The translations under genes and the position numbers were made by a program. This document shows, piece by piece, positions 22,972-27,385 of a stretch of 27,385 nt of DNA (positions are counted from its first letter, which is position 1; each line of letters opens with the position of its first letter). The notes beneath the pieces are model-generated. The model was not told where the DNA came from. It saw nothing but the letters and a program-made list of their open reading frames with translations, and ran no database searches. The stretch lies in the NCBI GenBank assembly GCA_035652075.1, contig DASREL010000147.1, positions 1 to 27,385 on the forward strand. Direction: 5' to 3'. This stretch comes from Gp6-AA45 sp035652075 (GTDB lineage Bacteria > Acidobacteriota > Vicinamibacteria > Vicinamibacterales > CAVVIG01).

Positions 22972-25524
22972 ATGCGATTTACGGCTGGCGATCGAATTGG
23001 CGTGTACGAGATCCGTTCCGCCCTCGGCGCCGGCGGGATGGGCGAGGTGTACCGTGCCTTCGATCCCAGACTCGATCGCGAGGTTGCGCTCAAAGTCCTC
23101 CTGCCGGCGGCTGCCGAGCACGTCGAAGCGCTGGTGCGCTTCGAACGCGAGGCCCGCGCGGTCGCGGCGTTGTCGCATCCCAATATCCTCGCCATCCACG
23201 ACTTCGGGACGGACCGCGACGTGGCGTACGCGGTCATGGAGTTGCTCGACGGCGACACGCTCCGCGAACGGCTCGTCTCTGGCAGGCTTCCGGTGCGGAA
23301 GGCCATCGATTACGCGACGCAGATCGCGCTCGGGCTCGCGGCCGCGCACGAGCGCGGCGTCGTGCACCGCGACCTGAAGCCTGAAAACATCGCGTTGTTG
23401 CCGGACGGCCGCGTCAAGATTCTCGATTTCGGTCTCGCGAGACAAATGCCGTGGGCCGCGACGGCGAGCATCGCACCGACGACACCGATCGCCACCTCTG
23501 CGGGGACCGTCCTCGGCACCGTCGGCTACATGGCGCCGGAACAAGTGCGCGGCGACACGGCGGACGCGCGGAGCGACATCTTCGCGTTCGGCGCCGTCCT
23601 GTACGAGATGGTCACCGGCTCGCGGGCGTTTCACGGCACGACCGCCGTCGAAACCATGACGGCCATCCTCCGCGAAGACCCGCCTGATGTAGCCGCGGAT
23701 ATTCCTGCGGCGATCGATCGCATCGTTCGGCACTGCCTGGAGAAGAATCCGGCGGAACGGTTTCAGTCGGCGCGCGATATCGCGTTCGCGCTCGACGCCG
23801 CCACGTCGGCGACCGGATCGCTGCCCGCAGTCGCGGGACGCAGCCGTCTGCGCCTGCGGCGGCTCGTTGCGGCTGCGGCGGCGGCGGCGACGCTCGGAGC
23901 CGGCGGCTATGTTGCGGGATTGAAACGCGCGCCCGCGCCCTCGCTCGAGTTCAAACGACTGACATTTCGTCGCGGTGTGATTTTCAACGCGCGCTTCGAC
24001 ACCGACGGCCGGTCGATTCTCTACAGCGCGTCGTTCGAGGGCGGGACGCCGGAGCTGTTCTCCACGCGACGCGACGGTCCCGATTCGCGCGCGCTCGGGA
24101 TCCCCGCGGCCGACATCGCTGCGGTGTCGACAACGGGCGAAATGGCGCTCATCCGCAACCGCGGTCCCATGATCTTCTGGTATTCCGCCGAACCGGGCCT
24201 GCTCGCGCGCGCAACCGTCGGGGGCGGAGTCCCACGAGACGTCGCCACCGACATCATCAGCGCCGACTGGTCACCCGACGGATCGCAACTGGCCGTCGTC
24301 CGGCGGGTCGGCGGCAAGCACCTGATCGAGTTCCCGCTCGGCACCGTCCGCTACGAAACAACCGCGATCGTGACTCGCATCCGGATCGCGCCCGACGGAC
24401 GCCGGCTCGCGTTCAACGAAAAGGGATTTGGATTCGGGCAGAATTCGGTAATCCGCGTGTGGGATGGCACGACCACGCTCTCGCTGCCAACCGACGCCGG
24501 CGCTGATCGCATCGAGTTCGCGTGGTCGCCGACGGGCACCGAAGTGTGGTTCGGAGAGGGTGTCGGCGCGACGAGCAACAATCTCAGGGCGGTGGACATG
24601 CGCGGCCGTATGCGGACGGTCGCCGTGTTGCCAATTGGTTTTCATCTCTTCGATATCACGTCGAGCGGCGCCGTCCTCGCCGGGCGGACCTCCATCCGAA
24701 GTTCGGTCATCGAGGTCGACGCGGCGACGGATCGTCAGCGCGAGCTGTCGTGGCTCGACATGTCGGAAGGCGATGACGCGACGGCCGACGGATCGCGCGT
24801 GCTTCTCACCGAGTTCGGAGAAGGCGGTGGCCTTGGGCGATGGTCGGTGTTCGTCCGGCCGACCGACGGATCGCCCGCCGTACGGCTCGGCGACGGTCAG
24901 GCGTTCGCGCTGTCGCCCGATGGCCGGTCTGCCCTCGCGCTACGGCGCGGACCGCCGCCAACCCTCGTCGTCCTGCCGACGGGCGCCGGGCAAACGCGTG
25001 AGTTGTCGAATCCCGCGCAGCTCGATTATTTCTCGGCGTCCTGGCTGCATGACGGCATGCACGTCGTCTTTGCGGCGCAGAAACCGGGCCACGGCCTCCA
25101 ATATTGGATTCAGTCCATCGACGGCGCTGCGACGCCGGTGACACCAGAGAACATCTTCGCCGTTCCGGGTCTCCATCCGATGTCGCACGACGATCGGCTG
25201 CTGGCCTCGGAGCGGCGCGATCATGTGCTGGCGGTCTTTCCCGTCGATGGTGGTACGCCGAAGGTGTTTCCAGACGCTCTCGGGCTCAAACCGATCCGTT
25301 GGAGCGACGACGATCGTGCGCTGTATGTCGCGTCCGATGAACTGCCGACGCGTGTGCTGCGGCTGGACATCGGCACTGGTCGCACACAACTCGTCAGAAC
25401 GCTGATGCCGAGCGACCCGGCCGGCGTCATCAACATCCATCCGGTGTTGATGACGCGCCGGTCGTTCGTCTATACGTATCAGCGAGATCTCACCGATCTG
25501 TATCTGATCGACGGCCTTAAGTAG
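22972..25524 (+). CDS. Membrane Ser/Thr protein kinase with C-terminal TolB/WD40-like propeller
   Basis: The 850-residue Hanks-type kinase has the glycine loop GAGGMGEVYRA (about 19-29), K41 in VALKVL, the catalytic loop HRDLKPENI (about 131-139), DFG (about 152-154) and APE (about 188-190). The kinase domain ends near 275. A hydrophobic stretch RRLVAAAAAAATLGAGGYVAGL (about 297-318) is the likely membrane crossing. The outer part contains repeated FDTDGRSILYSA, WSPDGSQLAVV, IAPDGRRLAF and WSPTGTEVWFG units, typical of PD40/TolB beta-propellers. This architecture is abundant in Acidobacteriota. The ATG at 22972 is preferred because it begins just before the kinase fold; longer in-frame extension runs into the opposite gene. 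The end overlaps the aminotransferase gene by eight bases. The ligand and targets are unknown. Confidence 0.92.
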   Translation: MRFTAGDRIGVYEIRSALGAGGMGEVYRAFDPRLDREVALKVLLPAAAEHVEALVRFEREARAVAALSHPNILAIHDFGTDRDVAYAVMELLDGDTLRERLVSGRLPVRKAIDYATQIALGLAAAHERGVVHRDLKPENIALLPDGRVKILDFGLARQMPWAATASIAPTTPIATSAGTVLGTVGYMAPEQVRGDTADARSDIFAFGAVLYEMVTGSRAFHGTTAVETMTAILREDPPDVAADIPAAIDRIVRHCLEKNPAERFQSARDIAFALDAATSATGSLPAVAGRSRLRLRRLVAAAAAAATLGAGGYVAGLKRAPAPSLEFKRLTFRRGVIFNARFDTDGRSILYSASFEGGTPELFSTRRDGPDSRALGIPAADIAAVSTTGEMALIRNRGPMIFWYSAEPGLLARATVGGGVPRDVATDIISADWSPDGSQLAVVRRVGGKHLIEFPLGTVRYETTAIVTRIRIAPDGRRLAFNEKGFGFGQNSVIRVWDGTTTLSLPTDAGADRIEFAWSPTGTEVWFGEGVGATSNNLRAVDMRGRMRTVAVLPIGFHLFDITSSGAVLAGRTSIRSSVIEVDAATDRQRELSWLDMSEGDDATADGSRVLLTEFGEGGGLGRWSVFVRPTDGSPAVRLGDGQAFALSPDGRSALALRRGPPPTLVVLPTGAGQTRELSNPAQLDYFSASWLHDGMHVVFAAQKPGHGLQYWIQSIDGAATPVTPENIFAVPGLHPMSHDDRLLASERRDHVLAVFPVDGGTPKVFPDALGLKPIRWSDDDRALYVASDELPTRVLRLDIGTGRTQLVRTLMPSDPAGVINIHPVLMTRRSFVYTYQRDLTDLYLIDGLK

Positions 25525-26824
25525 TCGCGTTGGTCCTGATCGCGTCCTTGATCGCGTCCGCGAACGTGTCGAGTTCTTCGAGCGTCGTGTAGACGTTCGG
25601 CGTGATGCGCACGCCCTGGTAATCGAACTGCTGTCCCGGATACGCGGACTTCGTCATCGCCTGGCCGATGATCCGGTACTTGTTCCAGAAGAACTCGTTC
25701 AGCTTGCGCGCTTCGATGCCGTCGACGCCGACGTACCCGAGCCCCCAGCTCTGACCTTTGTCGAGGCTCGTGTAGATCTTCACGCGCGGCAGATCCTTGA
25801 CCTGATTCGCCCAGCGCAGCGTCAGATAGCGCAGGCGCGCCGCCTTCCGGTCCGCGCCGATCGCCTGATGGAACGCGAGCGCTTCGCCGATGGCCGCTTT
25901 GTTCGCCGCAGGCTGCGTGCCCACCGCCTCGAACTTTCGGACGTCGTGGCTCTGCGCTTCGCTCGTCGCCTGCAGCGGCCACGTGCTGTTGATCTTGTCC
26001 CTGCGCACATACAGCAACCCAGTGCCGTGCGGCGCGAGCAGCCACTTGTGGAGGCTGGTGCCGACGAAGTCCGCTTCGAGGTCCCGCAGCTTGAACGGAA
26101 AATGCGCGATCGAGTGCGCCGCGTCGACGATCGAGACGATCCCTTTCTCGCGCGCCATGCGGCACAGGCGCTGGACCGGAAAGAGCTGTCCGGTGATGTT
26201 CGTCACATGGCAGATGTGGAGGACCTTCGTCCGCGGCGTCACGGCGCCGGCCAACAGGTTGTAGAGATCGTCTTCCTTCGCCGGCACCTGGAAGTTCACG
26301 CGAACGATCTTGATCTTCTCCCGCCGCTGCCGCTGATCCCACGTCGTCAGCATCCGCGGGTAGTCCTGATCGGTCGTCAGCACTTCGTCGCCCGGCTTGA
26401 GATCGAGTCCGTCCTGCGCGATCTGGAGCGACTCGCTCGCGTTGCGGGTGATCGCGATCTCTTCGGGATCAGCGCCGAACTCGGCGGCGAGGCGGCGGCG
26501 AACCGTCTCCATGTTCCGTTCGATCTGTCCGCGGTAGTAGACCGGCGCCTGGTTCGAGATGTCGTAGTACCGCTTCATCGCTTCGTGGACGACGCGGGGC
26601 GCGGGACAGCTGTTGCCGTTATTGAGGTTGCTGATCGTGCGGTCGAGGGTGAACGCTTCCTGGATCTCACGCCAGTACAACTCGTCCTGCGCGACGTCTT
26701 CAGGCGTGCGGTCGGAGACCGCAGCACCAGCCGCTTCAATATCGCGAAGGCCGTTCCGACCGACTGTCCATGCCGTAGCGCCTGCGGCGCCTGCGAGGCG
26801 AAATAGAGTGCGTCGGCTGATCAT
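25517..26824 (-). CDS. Tat-exported class V aminotransferase (isopenicillin-N-epimerase-like)
   Basis: The 435-residue PLP-dependent enzyme of the class V aminotransferase/cysteine desulfurase fold starts with a twin-arginine signal, MISRRTLFRLAGAAGATAW. Motifs include NLNNGNSCPAPRVVHEAM, ITRNASESLQIA, DQDYPRMLTTW, VDAAHSIAHFPF (Asp234, which contacts the PLP ring) and TSLHKWLLAPHGTG, where K260 is the Schiff-base lysine. This wording resembles the isopenicillin-N-epimerase-like group. The reaction cannot be fixed; amino-acid racemisation/epimerisation, transamination or desulfuration are possible. GGAGG lies six bases before the ATG at 26824. Export of a folded PLP enzyme by Tat is reasonable. 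It converges on the kinase gene. Confidence 0.88.
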   Translation of the reverse strand: MISRRTLFRLAGAAGATAWTVGRNGLRDIEAAGAAVSDRTPEDVAQDELYWREIQEAFTLDRTISNLNNGNSCPAPRVVHEAMKRYYDISNQAPVYYRGQIERNMETVRRRLAAEFGADPEEIAITRNASESLQIAQDGLDLKPGDEVLTTDQDYPRMLTTWDQRQRREKIKIVRVNFQVPAKEDDLYNLLAGAVTPRTKVLHICHVTNITGQLFPVQRLCRMAREKGIVSIVDAAHSIAHFPFKLRDLEADFVGTSLHKWLLAPHGTGLLYVRRDKINSTWPLQATSEAQSHDVRKFEAVGTQPAANKAAIGEALAFHQAIGADRKAARLRYLTLRWANQVKDLPRVKIYTSLDKGQSWGLGYVGVDGIEARKLNEFFWNKYRIIGQAMTKSAYPGQQFDYQGVRITPNVYTTLEELDTFADAIKDAIRTNATT

Positions 26825-26849
26825 CGGAACCTCCGCGCGGATTATCGGC

Positions 26850-26970
26850 GGTGCAGGGTGCAGGGTGCAAGGTGCACGGTGCTCAAGGTGCAGGGTGCGA
26901 GGGTGCGTCGTGCGAGGTGCTTCTGTGCGGGGTGCGAAGGTGCGGGGTGCGAAGGTGCGGCGGAACGATC
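26850..26970 (+). repeat. Degenerate GGTGC array between divergent genes
   Basis: About fifteen GTGC cores follow at 6-10 base spacing, with forms GGTGCAG, GGTGCGAG and GGTGCGAA. The last part repeats GGGTGCGAAGGTGCG twice. It fills most of the divergent gap between the aminotransferase and four-helix-bundle genes. No promoter box is obvious in it. Confidence 0.8.
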
Positions 26971-26989
26971 CTTGCGATGCGCTGCCGCC

Positions 26990-27385
26990 ATGATCGTGCG
27001 CACTTTCGAAGATCTCGATGCTTGGCGGCTTTCTGATGATTTGAAGAACGGCGTGTACGCAATTCTTGCCACCACCCCCGCGAAAAGGGATGGCAAATTC
27101 TGCGATCAAATAAAGGCGTCCGCGAGTTCTGCGCCGGCCAATATCGCCGAGGGCTTCGGTTACTACGACCACCCGCAGTTCGCGAAACACGTCCGAATCG
27201 CGATTGGATCGCTCGATGAGACCAAGAACCACCTGGGCGACGGCATTGACCGGCAGTTCTGGACGCTCGCGCAAATCGAACCGCTTCTCACCCTGCATCG
27301 GCGCGCGCGGGGAGCCTGCACGGGATTACTCCGGCACCTCACCTCGTCGCGCGCTCCAAAGCCGTGGAAGTCGCGAAGCACCTAG
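26990..27385 (+). CDS. Four-helix-bundle protein (S23/TIGR02436-like)
   Basis: The 131-residue protein matches the four-helix-bundle family first seen as proteins encoded by 23S rRNA intervening sequences. The markers are TFEDLDAWRLSDDLKNGVYAI, FCDQIKASASSAPANIAEGFGYYDHPQFAKHVRIAIGSLDETKNHL, which contain the family hallmarks of the LxAW start, NIAEGF and GSLxE. The family is small, basic and helical; related proteins bind nucleic acid or serve as Avd accessory factors in diversity-generating retroelements, but no reverse transcriptase is present in the window. The ATG at 26990 is the natural start; the stop coincides with the window end. The basic C-terminus (SSRAPKPWKSRST) is unlike the core. 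A GGTGC array lies just upstream. Confidence 0.85.
   Translation: MIVRTFEDLDAWRLSDDLKNGVYAILATTPAKRDGKFCDQIKASASSAPANIAEGFGYYDHPQFAKHVRIAIGSLDETKNHLGDGIDRQFWTLAQIEPLLTLHRRARGACTGLLRHLTSSRAPKPWKSRST

Noticed and set aside
26850..27385. Diversity-generating retroelement (array plus Avd-like protein)
   Set aside because: No reverse transcriptase and no template/variable repeat pair with adenine-specific differences is seen in the window.

Overview
The window is GC-rich and densely coded, with many genes overlapping by 1-8 bases. The gene content suggests an uncultured Acidobacteriota-like bacterium, most like Vicinamibacteria. The pointers are the roughly 800-residue ADOP-type ABC permease, a Ser/Thr kinase fused to a TolB-like propeller, many NtrC-type regulators, a lanthanide-type PQQ dehydrogenase cluster and several families of short dispersed repeats. 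This taxonomic reading is inference from gene content only.

Layout. (1) 1-298 is the 3' end of moaA. (2) 306-3755 (minus) is a signalling operon: a sigma-54 activator (frameshifted), a soluble PAS hybrid histidine kinase and a lone receiver protein, joined by ATGA overlaps. It diverges from a REC/HD-GYP response regulator (4022-5031, also frameshifted). The gap between them holds three inverted repeats and a -24/-12 promoter. (3) 5034-6108 is a RAYT-type HUH transposase gene between two arrays of 11-bp units in opposite orientation. (4) 6288-14236 (plus) is an export operon: membrane-fusion protein, ABC ATPase, ADOP permease, second ABC ATPase, NtrC-type regulator and membrane histidine kinase. 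It is preceded by a strong -24/-12 match with an inverted repeat near -97, which suggests an autoregulated export circuit. (5) 14215-17226 holds small genes: a CC-rich small protein, a YqaA/DedA-like membrane protein, csaA, a single-domain receiver, a zinc-ribbon membrane protein, a secreted EEP-family hydrolase and a small winged-helix-like protein. (6) 17223-21614 (minus) is a lanthanide-type alcohol oxidation cluster: cytochrome c, XoxF-like dehydrogenase, XoxJ-like binding protein, a second cytochrome c and a GlcG/HbpS-like protein. (7) 21729-22901 (minus) is a Tat-exported flavoprotein whose motif order looks like a circular permutation of D-amino-acid oxidase. (8) 22972-25524 is a Ser/Thr kinase with a C-terminal propeller. 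(9) 25517-26824 (minus) is a Tat-exported class V aminotransferase, and 26990-27385 is a four-helix-bundle (S23/TIGR02436-like) gene behind a GGTGC array.

The main points for a second look are the apparently permuted flavoprotein, the two sigma-54-type control regions, two frameshifts in neighbouring signalling genes, the transposase between opposed repeat arrays, and several places where dispersed repeats have become part of genes (two signal peptides, one stop codon, one regulator N-terminus).
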